64,000 nucleotides of DNA from Onthophagus taurus (lineage: Eukaryota; Arthropoda; Insecta; Coleoptera; Scarabaeidae): assembly GCF_036711975.1 (NCBI RefSeq), contig NC_091966.1:19909501-19973500 (forward strand), given 5' to 3'. The translations under genes and the position numbers were made by a program. Shown in pieces: positions 33,578 through 44,077 of the stretch; the first letter of the stretch is position 1; each line of letters starts with the position of its first letter. The notes under the pieces were generated by a model. It was not told the DNA's origin, did no database searches, and was given only the letters and a program-made list of their open reading frames with translations.

Positions 33578-35150
33578 GCGTTTCAAAAGTAACGGATAAA
33601 TTCGATAAAATTATTATAAACAATTTATGAAAAAATCGCTGAAACGGGTCTAAAGATTTAAATTTTTTGGTGTGTATTTTAAATTTTTTCCGCCATTTTT
33701 AAACGAGTTATAACGTCATCGAAGTTTTGTTTAAATGGAACACCCCATTTTTTATATTGGAATTTGAACGAGAATTTTTTTCTGAATTATGTGCAATAAA
33801 TATTAATATCGGATACATAAGAAAATTTTCGAGAAAAATTAATTTAAACTTTTATTATTTCCCATTCATTTGATATAAAAAAATAGTAGTAGCCTTGCGT
33901 AACCATGGCAACCAAATGTTTTGATTTAAAATTTCCAAGTGTCAAAATTCGATTTGAAACAGTGTATTGTGCTTTAATGAGATTATTTTGAGTAGTATTG
34001 TGGAGTTTCTTGTGTTAATTGTTGTTATTCATTGTTATTCGTTGTTATTTGTTGCTATTTGTTTATATTCATCGCTATTCGTTGTTACTTTTTGTTGTTA
34101 TTTGATCTTATTGTTTATCTATTATTGATTATTTTTTATTTATTGACTGTTCGATAAGTAAGAAATTAATAATGACGCTTACTGAAACTGAAAGAATCGA
34201 GATTCTTATGATGATTGATTTCGGAAATAGAGTCCGAACGTATAACGAAGTCCGTGCGTTGTTTAACGAAAAACATCCAAACCGTACTCCAATATCACTA
34301 TCGACAATAAGTCGAATTGAGAGTAAATTTCGCGAACTTGGTCATGTACGAGATAAACCTAAGACCGGACGTCCATTGGCCGTAAATGAAGATCGTCAAT
34401 TAGATGTCCTGTTAAGTGTAGAGGAAAATCCGCATTCAAACATCTCCAATATTGCTGCAAATTTAAATACATCTAGAAGCACAATATCAAGATTTCTTAA
34501 GGAAAAATAAATCACCCCTACAATGTACACTTGGTGCATGAGCTTTCTGATGACGATTTTGATCGACGCGTGCAATTCTGCGAAACAATGACGGAACTAT
34601 GCTACGCAACTCCGGAATTTATTAAAAACATTCTATTCTCCGATGAAGCAACATTTTGTTTAAATGGCACCGTCCATAAGCAAAACTGCCGTTATTGGGC
34701 AGTAGAAAATCCCTATTGGAAAGCCGAGGCAAATACACAGTATCCCCAAAAGGTGAATGTGTAGGCTGGAATAGTGGAGAACAGAATTATTGGACCGTAT
34801 TTCGTTAACGGAACAGTAGGTGGTGAACAGTATTTGAATTTCCTTCAATTAGAATTAATTCCAAGTTTACTTGCAATTTTTCCAAATGCAGAAGATGCAG
34901 AATGAGAAATAATAGAACTTTAAATTAATTTTTCTCGAAAATTTTCTTTTGTAACCGATATTAATATTTATTGCACATAATTCAGAAAAAAAATCTCTTT
35001 CAAATTCCGATATAAAAATGGGGTGTTCCATTTAAAAAAACTTCGATGACGTCATAACTCGTTTAAAAATAGCGGAAAAAATTTAAAACATACACCAAAA
35101 AATTATAAAAAATTCAAATCTTTAGACCCGTTTCAGCGATCTTTTCATAA
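33574..35150 (+). mobile_element. Mariner/Tc1-like element with ~230-280-bp TIRs, defective transposase
   Basis: The left TIR (~33574-33850) and right TIR (~34920-35150) are reverse complements over >200 bp ('gggtctaaagattt', 'ggaacaccccattttt'). The right end lacks the outermost ~50 bp. Inside, 34172-34510 encodes the HTH domain ('TISRIESKFRELGHVRDKPK', 'GRPLAVNEDRQLDVLL'). After a stop, 34531-34905 encodes the DDE part with 'ILFSDEATFCLNGTVHKQN' (first Asp) and 'KVNV-stop-AGIVENRIIGPYF'. The second Asp and final acidic residue are missing, so it is non-autonomous. Confidence 0.8.
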
Positions 35151-35743
35151 TGGTAAAAACCGTTAAAGACGCATTAAAAATAACTTTAGGTAGAGCATAC
35201 GTCGAACGAGACGAATCAGAAACTATTTTAATAGAAATCGATGCGACAATAAATTCTCGTCCACTTACATATATCAGTGATGACTCAACAGATTTGTTGA
35301 CTATATTATCTCCTTCTCATTTTTTGACTGGAAAGACTGAAGTAGGATTATGTATGAATTTAACCTCGAAGGAGATAAGTAGATCTGAAATATTGAAAAG
35401 GTGGAGAGATAGAGGGAAAACGTTGAAAAGATTTTGGGACAGGTGGCGTTCCGATTGTTTACAACAATTGCGGACAGCACATCTAAGAAAATCGATAAAT
35501 GCCAAATCATTGAATATTGGGGATGTTGTTTTGGTGCAAGAAAACAGTTCTAGGTTGCAGTGGAAGATGGGCAGGGTTGTGAATTTGTACCAAGGTAGAG
35601 ATAATAAAATAAGGGCATGTGAAGTAAAGTTAAGTGGCGGAACTACATTACGACGACCAGTCCAACTCTTGTACCCTTTGGAGGTACAAGCCCTTTCGCC
35701 TGGGGAGGATGTGGAGAATTTAGAACGAATTAAACGAAGCTAG
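35150..35743 (+). pseudogene. BEL/Pao retrotransposon integrase C-terminus (DUF5641)
   Basis: An open frame of 197 codons with 'IDATINSRPLTYISDDSTDL', 'TILSPSHFLTGKTEV', 'RWRSDCLQQLRTAHLR', 'IGDVVLVQENSSRLQWKMGR' and 'LRRPVQLLYPLE'. This is the end of a BEL/Pao pol. The upstream polyprotein is absent; the reading frame starts at the mariner TIR edge. A short putative 3' LTR follows. Confidence 0.85.
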
Positions 35744-35825
35744 GGGAATCCCTGGTTGCGTGGAACATATCGGCGCAGCGACAACCGATAACCAGTACGA
35801 CTCGAACAGACTCGAACCAGCGAGG

Positions 35826-35977
35826 TGTAACGTTGTTCGAAGCGCATCGCACCCCTACTTTATTATATGTCTTATTTTCTGTTATTTCTATATAAAGTTA
35901 CTTTGTTGTGTTTTAAAGAGTAAATAAGTAAGATTTTTATGAACCGTGGTGAGTTTTATTCAACGATTTCCACAACA
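35826..35977 (+). other. Putative BEL/Pao 3' LTR
   Basis: TGTAACGTTG ... TTCCACAACA, a TG..CA-bounded segment ~80 bp after the pol stop, preceded by a G-rich 'gcgagg'. It has a TATATAAA-like core. It is short for an LTR, and no 5' partner is in the window to compare. Confidence 0.45.
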
Positions 35978-35978
35978 T

Positions 35979-37300
35979 CTTTAGGTACTATGGTCAGAAA
36001 TGTTCGCAATTTAATAGTGATTTTTTTAATAATGTATTCCTCATGAACCATGCTACTATAGCAGTCACAAATCGAACAAAGTCGTTAGTTTTGCAAAAAA
36101 AAGTATTAGTTTGAGTTAAGATTGAAAGAATCTATGTCTATTAAGTTTGACACACGATTTCTAAACAAAGGAGTAGTACAACACCCTTGGCAAGTTATTT
36201 TAAAAGATGGCCTGTTTAGTCAAGATTCCAAAATGGTATAAACTTGCCATTTTTCTTTTCCTAAAAAATATTATTGCCTGTTTTTCTGCAAAAAACGCGT
36301 TATTTAAAAAATTTATACTTTCGTATGTTATATGTATTTAATCCAAAATGATTTAACAACTTTGTTAGAAGATGTGGCACTCAATATCTACCGAGAAATG
36401 TGGTTTCAACAAGATGGTTGCCCAGCTCAATATGCTTGCCCTGTACGGGTTTGCAAACAGAATACCCAGAAAGATGGATTGGGCGTCGTGGTTCGATTAC
36501 GAGGCCTCCTCATCCTCTGGGTCTAAGTCCCCTTGATTTTCTTATTAGGATTGCATAAAAGAAACAATGTATTAAAAACCGATTGAAAATCTTGCCGAAC
36601 TGCGCCACAATATTTATACAGCAGCATAAGAAATAAATACAAAGAGATTTGCACAAATAGTAAAAAGATCTTTTCTGTGACAATGCAGAGCTTGTATTAG
36701 TGCCGACGATAAATTATTTGAGCATTTGCCTTAGTTTTAAGAAAATAATGATATAAAATTAATAATAAATAAATTTGTTTGTTTAATTTTGTCTTTAGGT
36801 TAACCTTATTTGAAAGAGTCTTTTTGCAAGACATAAGGGCAACCATCTTGTTGAAACCACATTTTGTTGTTCGTAGGTATTGACGGACACATCTTCTAAC
36901 AACGTTAAGAGGAAATAAAAAGTAAATACAGATAACATAAAAAAGTATGAATTTTTAAATAACGTGTTTTTTGCAGAAATAATGCAATAATATTTTTTAT
37001 GACAACAAAAATGGCAAGTGTTGTACCATTTTGGAAACTTGACTAAATAGGCCATCTTTTAAAATTACTTGCCAAGGGTGTTGTACTACTCCTTTTTTTA
37101 GAAATCATGTGTCAAACTTGAGAGATATAAATTCTTTCAACCTTCTTAACTCAATCAAATTAATATATTTTTTTGCAAAACTAACGACTTTTGTTGTTTG
37201 ATTTGTGAGTTCTACAGTAGCATGGTTCACAAGGAATACATTATTAAAAAAATCACTATTAAATTGCGAGCATTTCTGACCGTAGTACCTAAAGATATTA
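35979..37300. mobile_element. Large inverted repeat made of mariner-like transposase pieces
   Basis: The arms ~35979-36434 and ~36838-37300 are reverse complements, e.g. 'gaaatgttcgcaatttaata' against 'tattaaattgcgagcatttc'. The left arm and centre encode a mariner-like block: 'MWFQQDGCPAQYACPVRV' (36397-), then 'WIGRRGSITRPPHPLGLSPL' in a shifted frame. The right arm ends inside the same FQQDG motif. It probably arose by head-to-head insertion or fold-back rearrangement of one family. Confidence 0.7.
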
Positions 37301-37446
37301 TGTACGGGACCGATTTTTAACATTTTCAAAAGTATGTCTGTTACCACTTAACTAAGAGACATGGAATTTTTTTCTCATTTTTACCAGAACAGGTATGGGT
37401 TGGCCTCTCACCCGGCGCCCGATTGACGTTGAGTTTCGGGACACCT

Positions 37447-37812
37447 GTATATACAGGGTGTATCTGAATGACTGTAACAAACTTCAAAGGGTGATTCTTT
37501 AGTGAATTTTAAGGGTACTTTGATATATAAATCATGGGCGACTTCGGCCCCCTGGGAAGCTACGCCTCTCCAAAAATGGCGGAAAATTTTGGTTTAATTT
37601 TTTTTTCTCAAAAACCATAAACGCTAGGAAATAAAATTTGGGGAATATGTTTAACTCATAATAGGGCATGTTTTGACCCTATTTGTACTTTCAACCTACC
37701 CTTCTAAACTACTAAACGTAACCACCCCCTTTACATTTTTGCTAAAATTTTTGTTATGCAGATGATAAATACATTAAAAAAATTATACATAGATAGATGA
37801 AAATATCCTAAA
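37447..37812. repeat. Dispersed repeat, copy 2 (copy 1 at 431-810)
   Basis: Direct copy of 431-810, starting 'tacagggtgtatctgaatga'. It ends ~180 bp from the last exon of the OR gene on the minus strand. Confidence 0.7.
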
Positions 37813-37992
37813 ACTCTAGATCGTTCTTGGGTTATGTTTAGGAATTAAGGCGTGATTCATGGCTTAAATTAAATCCTCTTTTAAGTTTAAAATTGTTTAT
37901 TATCTTTAAATACATTTCATTACAACTTGTTTTAAACTAGGCACCCTATTTAAATGTTGTAACGGTTATAATAAGTACTTTTCCAATATGTA

Positions 37993-39408
37993 TTACTTTG
38001 GAATATTTAATACCCAATTATAAAAAACATAAACTTTTCGGCATTCCTTTGAAAATAGATTTGATATTATAATTTTAAAAGTATTTGGTCTTATAAATTA
38101 CTTACTTTAGCTGCTGCTGCATGCGATATTTGCCCGAAAATAGGGACTTCAATAACGAGTGCTTTTTGACTCAAACACAACAATATTAAAATATCTTTTC
38201 TTGTTGAAACGTCCGCCTCGTACCAGTTCAAATTATAAATGGATATTGCCACATTTCCAGCCTAAATCGTTATAATAACAAATAATTAACTATATTATCT
38301 CATTAAGATTTATGTTCTTATACATACCCAAGTAGTAACTCTTTGTAAAATTGAATGAATTAAAAATAAGACAAAAAAACACAATATTGACATAGCTAAA
38401 GCTATCAAGTTCTTTTTCTAAAAATATAATTAGAATAATTAATTGATATACATATTGCTCTATATGTAGAAAAACCAAACCAAAACAAATACAGTTGTCG
38501 ATATAGTCAAAGAAGGTAAAAGCAACAATTTCATTGGAACAAGGAACATTGTAAAGTAGTTCTTAACGAGTTGAAACATGCTAAAACGATTAATCAAGGA
38601 AAATGTAAGAATCATTTTGAGGTGTTAATACCCACCTGAATAATTGTTGTTGATACAAGATAATTAATCGCAATTTTTCGACATTTTTCCTCTTATTTTT
38701 AGCCAAATTTGTATTATCAATAATGTCGTTTAGGTTTTTTAGACGCAATACCAACAATTCCACAGAATACCAATATAAACTTACTCCAGAAAGCATGATA
38801 TTTAGTAGAACGCCGACAACATATGTTTCAAATAACATCATTAATGTTATATTCCAATGTTTCAAATTAAATGGGACATAATAATCAAATACAAAACAAT
38901 GTTTAACATTTTCTAACGTCGCACAATCATTATCAAATATAATAAAGAAACCAAAAAGAAACGAAAAAAAAAAATGCCAAATAATATGTTGATTTTAGTA
39001 AATATTTTAATATGTTATCGACAAATTTAGTTCTTTCCGGGTTGTCGAATTTCTTAAAATTGCTCAAAATATCAATCATTCCAAATAAACGATACCGATT
39101 TCGAAATAATAGAATGTTACCAGCTACAATTACCGCACTTATAACAATAAATTCCATGTGAAATAAACATTTTGCAAAATTCGTTTTATAATCTAAAATG
39201 ACGATGTTTAATTCTATTTCGTAATGTTAAGAGAAAAATACTTACTAATAATTTCTGTTATAAATGGGTAAATTGCCCACGATGCATTAAAAATAATTAG
39301 AACTGTTGGTGCGAGTCCTCGAAATCCATTCGAGGCGGGCCAAAATTGATGTTTCCGAAAATGTTGTTCTAAAAGGTAAAAACCGGGCGTTGTCTGCATT
39401 TTGAACAC
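37993..39408 (-). pseudogene. Odorant receptor gene (7tm_6), six exons, one frameshift
   Basis: Exons on the minus strand: 39408-39246, 39192-38636, 38580-38481, 38417-38328, 38261-38106 and 38046-37993, with GT-AG introns of 46-66 nt. The product would be ~372 aa, the usual insect OR length, with hydrophobic segments throughout. C-terminal OR signatures are 'YNLNWYEADVSTRKDILILL' and 'PIFGQISHAAAA', ending ECRKVYVFYNWVLNIPK. Exon 2 is 557 nt against 556 nt in the homologous OR at 51.4 kb. The extra base lies in an A11 run (38964-38974) and causes a stop soon after. Removing one base restores the frame, so this is either a recent null allele or a homopolymer error. ORs act as ligand-gated channels with Orco in antennal neuron membranes; the ligand is unknown. 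AATAAA on this strand is at 37896-37901. Confidence 0.88.
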
Positions 39409-39719
39409 AACCCAAATGGTTAAACCAACGGAATTGAATGGAAAATATTCTTAACTAGCCGGTAAATGCAGCAATAAAAATTTAATCATAAAAATTGATT
39501 TTGTTTAATGGATTTTTAACATGGACAATTCCCGCATGATTTATTCAAATCAACGATTTATATTTCAAAACTAAGTTAGCAGTTGAAAATGTTGTATACA
39601 GGATATTCTGCAATGCTGGACGAAAATTGTAGAATCTAAGAATTAAAATAATGAGATTTGCCCAAATATACCTTAATAAAATATAGTTTGTCTTAGATAT
39701 ACAGGCTGGCATTACATAT

Positions 39720-41731
39720 TATACAGGGTGTCTCAGCGAGACCGGTCATTAGACGTTACTCGGGTTCTGGCCAAAATAAAAATTTGAGAATTCAGACTTA
39801 ACTATTATCAATTGCGTGGACATACACTGTTGGAAATAATTCACGGGCACACCCTGTATAATCTGAACGCGTGTGTCTAGCGCAATAAAATTTGGTATGG
39901 AAGTAGTACTAAAGTAGTATAACTTACTCACACATGGAGAACGGCACAACTCTGCTGGGAGAAGAAACATCAATATCGAGGGTATCCCACGTGAGCTTCG
40001 CGTACCATAGCTACACGACGTGGCATGGAGTCTATAAGTCGCTATATTGTATCGAGACGGATGGCCAACCATGCCACCTCAACTCGTCTCCATAGCTCCT
40101 CAACATTAGCCGAGGAAGCCGGATAACGTAGAAGTCTAAGACCAGTCATGTCCCAAACATGTTCGATCGGTTTCAGATGCGGAAACCGAGCTAGCCATGG
40201 AAGCATTCGTATATGGTGCTCTTCCACAAAGGTCTGTACAACACGCCCGATGTGCTGTCGTACGTTGTCGTGCATGTATAGCAGACCTGGGAGCCGCCGA
40301 ACGCAGCAAAGCACAACGGACCACAACGCTGCTGCTATACACGCAGCAGACGTGTACGTCCACCATATGTAATCGCACCCCATACCTCATATGCTCGGTT
40401 GTCGGTGGATAGGGCGTTCTTGCACACACTGCTCGAGTAGACGATCATCACGGCTCCGACGAACTAAAATTTGCGCATCACCGGTGCTCAATTCGAATCT
40501 TGATTCGTCGGAAAACAAAATGTCCCTCTACTGGGCAACCTACTAATGCCTAGCGTCGACCCACTCGTGACGTATGCTGCGGTGCTCGGGTGTTACTGGA
40601 ATCCGCTGTATCGCACAACGCGCGCGCTAGTCCACTATCTACCAAACGCCGCCGTACAGTTCGCCTAGTGAGTGTACCCTCCCCTGCCGGTGGCCAAACA
40701 GCTCCAAGTTGCCTTGAGGAGGACACACACGACGCTAAAGCGCTTAGCACAAGAGCGCGATCCTCGTGTGCTGGGGACGCGCAGGGCCGTCCCGGCCGCG
40801 GCTGACAGTACCTATGTCCTACCTCAGACCATTCTCACCATGCCCGTTGCACTGCCGATAACGACCGCTCGAAACGACGCGCGATTTCACAGAACGATAC
40901 ACCCTCACTTCATTCTTCGCTCAAACTCGCTTAAGTAACGCGATCGCCCATCCATTGCGCACAGAGTACGATAACAATGTGGTCCCTCACACCACACTAA
41001 AAACGACCGGTATTTTCCTTCCTTTTCGGTCTCCATAGCGACGGAATGTTCCACTTGGAAGGGCGGCTCAGTCAACAATGCCGCGACGGAACAACTCGGA
41101 ACTCCCTGAATAAACTCGTCTACAGTAAACCTTTGTGCTCCGCAAATATTATGGATCTATCTTCACGCGTTCAGATTATATAGGGTGTGCTCGTGAATTA
41201 TTTCCAACAGTGTATGATATAAAAGATGTAGAATGAAACACCGGAGACGACTAATTGTAAGTAATAAAATAGGGGGTGCCATTTAAAATAATGAAGTTAT
41301 GGTACTTTCAAATTTCGAAAAATTATCGTGCCGCAGTAAAGTGACAAAGTCCATCATGTTGCTTAAGCATGTTCTGAATCCTAAATTTATATCCCAAAAA
41401 TCGAGTGTTCTTTGATTTTTTGAACAAATGTCTGCTGGAGCAGATTTTTCTAGAAAAATTCGAATAACTCGAGAACGGCCGAATCAAATTGCAAAAACTA
41501 AAGTATTTATAAACCTTGAGAACCGACAAATCCAAACTTGTAAAAATATACAGGATGTTCCATTTAAAAAAATAAAGTAGGTGGCGACTTCCGGTATAAC
41601 CGGAAGTGTTAAAAATACTTTAGTCGAAGAGAACGCTATTGGTAATACTTAAATCTGAATTCTCAAATTTTTATTTTGGCCAGAACCACAGAAACGTCTA
41701 ATGACCGGTCTCGCCGAGACACTCTGTATAG
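39720..41731. mobile_element. Outer element whose TIRs bracket a Tc1 insertion
   Basis: The left end 'cagggtgtctcagcgagacc' at 39724 and right end 'ggtctcgccgagacactctg' at 41707 are reverse complements. The match continues through 'ggccaaaataaaaatttgag'. Between them lie a Tc1-like element (39826-41213) and another mariner-type repeat piece (41213-41630) with 'acttccggtataaccggaag'. This is one transposon nested in another. Confidence 0.65.
39826..41213 (-). pseudogene. Tc1-like transposon with degraded transposase
   Basis: TIRs: 'cactgttggaaataattcac' (39827) pairs with 'gtgaattatttccaacagtg' (41193). Minus-strand transposase pieces: an HTH-like 'EGTLTRRTVRRRLVDSGLAR' (40550-40750), a first-Asp region ('FVFRRIK' shifted), and 'LLYMHDNVRQHIGRVVQTFV' with 'LPWLARFPHLKPIEHVWDMT' at 40042-40383. 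The last two are the classic Tc1 second-Asp and (D/E)-NPIEH block. The element is strikingly GC-rich (~55%) compared with its AT-rich surroundings. Multiple shifts, so inactive. Confidence 0.8.
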
Positions 41732-42317
41732 GATAAGATTGATTTCCAAAATATTGTTTTTTGGTACAAATTGGTCCAAATTACAAATATGTAGATAATT
41801 ATTGTTTCAATGTATTATTCGTAGAAAGGATTTTATACTTTATACCACGCATCACTTTGAAATTGGTTTAATTGCTTCATTGCATGGGAACATACTGGAA
41901 AGTGCTTTTATATAAGGCGAAGCAGTAAATTATTATTGTATAATTGTTTATTCCGAAAAAAGTGCCTTATTATATTTAAAAATTAATATCCCAAGAACTA
42001 AAAGATATTTTAAAAATCCGTTTCCTTCATCATTTACATTGCAAATACTGATAATTTTATAAGCATTTATGAAAACGAAGATTTTTTTAAAATGATTGAA
42101 AATAGAACTAAAACTAGACCTAGAACTAGAAACTTTTATTTAGCCATGTTCGATGCAATTTCGAACGACTAAGAAAGTTGTAGGATGCCTAAACTCAATA
42201 TGGTGGAATAAATGTATAGAGGGTGTCCGGTATCTTCCACATCAGAGCATTATACGGTTGTAGGATACATTATTCTCAAGCGAACTTTCTACTAAAATTT
42301 TTTCGAAATGTTTATAA
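41732..42317. other. AT-rich intergenic stretch
   Basis: Nothing coding recognised. Contains 'agaactaaaactagacctag' type low-complexity text near 42105. Confidence 0.4.
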
Positions 42318-42542
42318 TAACCGCATGGGAACTGTTTAAAAACGACCAATCGGCAGATCGTAAATCAGACTCAGGTAATCGGTGTCACTCTCGGCCGGTC
42401 CTACGCGCCGTTCATAACTCGTTTCCCACGTCTACTCACCAATAGATTCGACACGGGAAGAGAAATAAACTTTTTCGGTGAATCAAAGTCGTCTGCTATT
42501 GGAGAATAGCGGATAACTTTAAACAGTTCCCGTGCGGTTACT
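42318..42542. mobile_element. Short MITE-like inverted-repeat element
   Basis: 'aaccgcatgggaactgttta' at 42320 pairs with 'taaacagttcccgtgcggtt' at 42520. Imperfect pairing extends inward ('aatcggcagatcg' / 'cgtctgctatt'). It is ~225 bp and abuts the third integrase copy. Confidence 0.55.
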
Positions 42543-42557
42543 ACGACTTGCTTTTTT

Positions 42558-42996
42558 TTGATCGACATGCAATCACAAGCAGACGGTGATTTTAAGTTCA
42601 TCATGGTGTATCAAGACCATCTCACCAAGATTGTGATTCTCAGATCACTAAAAACAAAGCGAGCCGAAGAAGTCGCATATCATTTGCTGGATATCTTCAC
42701 AATATTTGGAGCGCGATTCGTAAATAAAGTTATTGTAGAACTATGCCAAATGTGGGAAGAACCCAAAATTGTACATGGCAAACCCCGTCATAGCCAATCT
42801 CAAGGCTCAATAGAAAGAGCAAATCAGGATATAAAAAAGATGGTTTTTACATGGTTAGAGCAGCAATAAAATCACAAAATAGTCGGAAGGGCTAAGGTTC
42901 GTACAGTTCATGAAAAACAGAGGTTATCACTCCGGTATCGATCGCAGTCCATACGAAGCTATGTTTGGCTCCAAACCCAAAGTAGGTTTAAAACTA
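42558..42996 (+). pseudogene. KRBA2-like integrase, copy C, left part
   Basis: 'DMQSQADGDFKFIMVYQDHL' includes the first catalytic Asp and is followed by 'ILRSLKTKRAEEVAYHLLDI'. After FGA the segment holding the second Asp (SDNG) is deleted, and it resumes 'RFVNKVIVELCQMWEEPKIV' and 'SQSQGSIERANQDIKK'. It breaks at 'aaagtaggtttaaaa', where a non-LTR retrotransposon is inserted. This copy retains the N-terminal core lost from copies A and B. Confidence 0.75.
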
Positions 42997-43199
42997 CGAG
43001 TGGTGCTGTCGCGGAGATCAGTCGCGTCTTTTGGTCTTCCTTCAATAATTTTTAATAGTACGAAAAGTTTACGGTTTTCGCGATAGTTTTCATTCTTAGC
43101 TTAATCAAGAATTTATCCTCAATCTTTCAATTCAATTATTCTAATCAGGTTGGTGAATATTGTTTTATTATTTTTCGATTTGTTATCACGTCGTACGGC

Positions 43200-44077
43200 A
43201 TGTCGTCCTGTTCCTTGTGCTCCAAGGCCATTTCCAAAAAAGCATCCGGTTTGTCGTGCGCTGGATCGTGTGGGGGATCTTTCCACGCCCGCTGCGCCGA
43301 AGTTCCACCAGCGGCACTTGCCCCAGTTGCCGCGACTTGGGCAACTCGTCAATTATTGCGGCGGAGGATTTTGAGCCGGTCCCCGACGGAACCCAGGCTA
43401 ATCAAGATACGCTTTTGGTTATATGCAATCAGTTGCAAGCACTGAATGAAAAATACGCTACGCTTTGCAATCGATTCACAGAATATGAAAAGGTAATCGG
43501 CGATCTACAATCCCGTTGCGCTGCGGTTGATTCCCTTCGTGAGGAGAATCGCGATCTGCGGCAGAGAGTTAATGATTTAGAACAGCACTCCCGTCTTTCT
43601 AATTTGGAAATTTTGGGTGTCCCTGAGGCGGCAAGCGAGAACGTAACGACGATTGTTGAAACTATCGGCAGCGCTATTGGCCTACCACTGTCGGCCGCGG
43701 ATGTTGACGTTGCATACCGCGTGAAGAGCTCGTTTGCCCCGGCGACGGATGGCGTTCGTCGTCCTCGCAACATCGTTGTTCGTTTTTTATCCCGCCAAAC
43801 ACGCAATAAATTTTTGGCCGCCTCTAAAGCCGCAAAGAAACAATCGCCCACCACGCCTGGTTTCGTCGTTCCTGGAGTCTCTGAACGGATCTTCGTCAAT
43901 GAACATCTCTCTCCTGAAAATAAGAGACTGCTGAAACTTACTAGGGACGCGGCCCGTTCTAAAGGCTTTAAATACAATTGGGTGTCACAGGGGTCAATCT
44001 TCGTTCGGCGCAACGATAAGTCTAAGGCTGTTCCAATTAAATCCCTATCTGATCTTGAAAGACTTGACGGAAACTAA
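43200..44077 (+). pseudogene. ORF1 of the non-LTR element (PHD finger, coiled coil, RRM-like), one frameshift
   Basis: Starts MSSCSLCSKAISKKASGLSC... with a C-x2-C, C, H-x2-C PHD-like pattern (GGSFHARCAEV). The frame must then shift (~43290-43310) into the frame that reads 'TCPSCRDLGNSS', which provides the last Cys pair. It continues with a coiled coil ('EYEKVIGDLQSRCAAVDSLR', 'EENRDLRQRVNDLEQHSRLS') and a basic RRM-like region ('DVAYRVKSSF', 'RNIVVRFLSRQTRNKFLAAS'). Role in the family: nucleic-acid chaperone and RNP formation. The stop TAA overlaps the ORF2 ATG as TAATG (44075-44079), a stop-start arrangement suggesting reinitiation. The large minus-strand ORF at 43429-44013 is its shadow. 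Confidence 0.8.

Noticed and set aside
40550..40938. GC-rich arginine-rich ORFs on both strands
   Set aside because: High GC lowers stop frequency; the region is explained by a frameshifted Tc1 transposase.
43429..44013. 194-codon minus-strand ORF
   Set aside because: Lies opposite ORF1 of the non-LTR element, whose plus-strand reading has coiled-coil and PHD features; it is a shadow frame.
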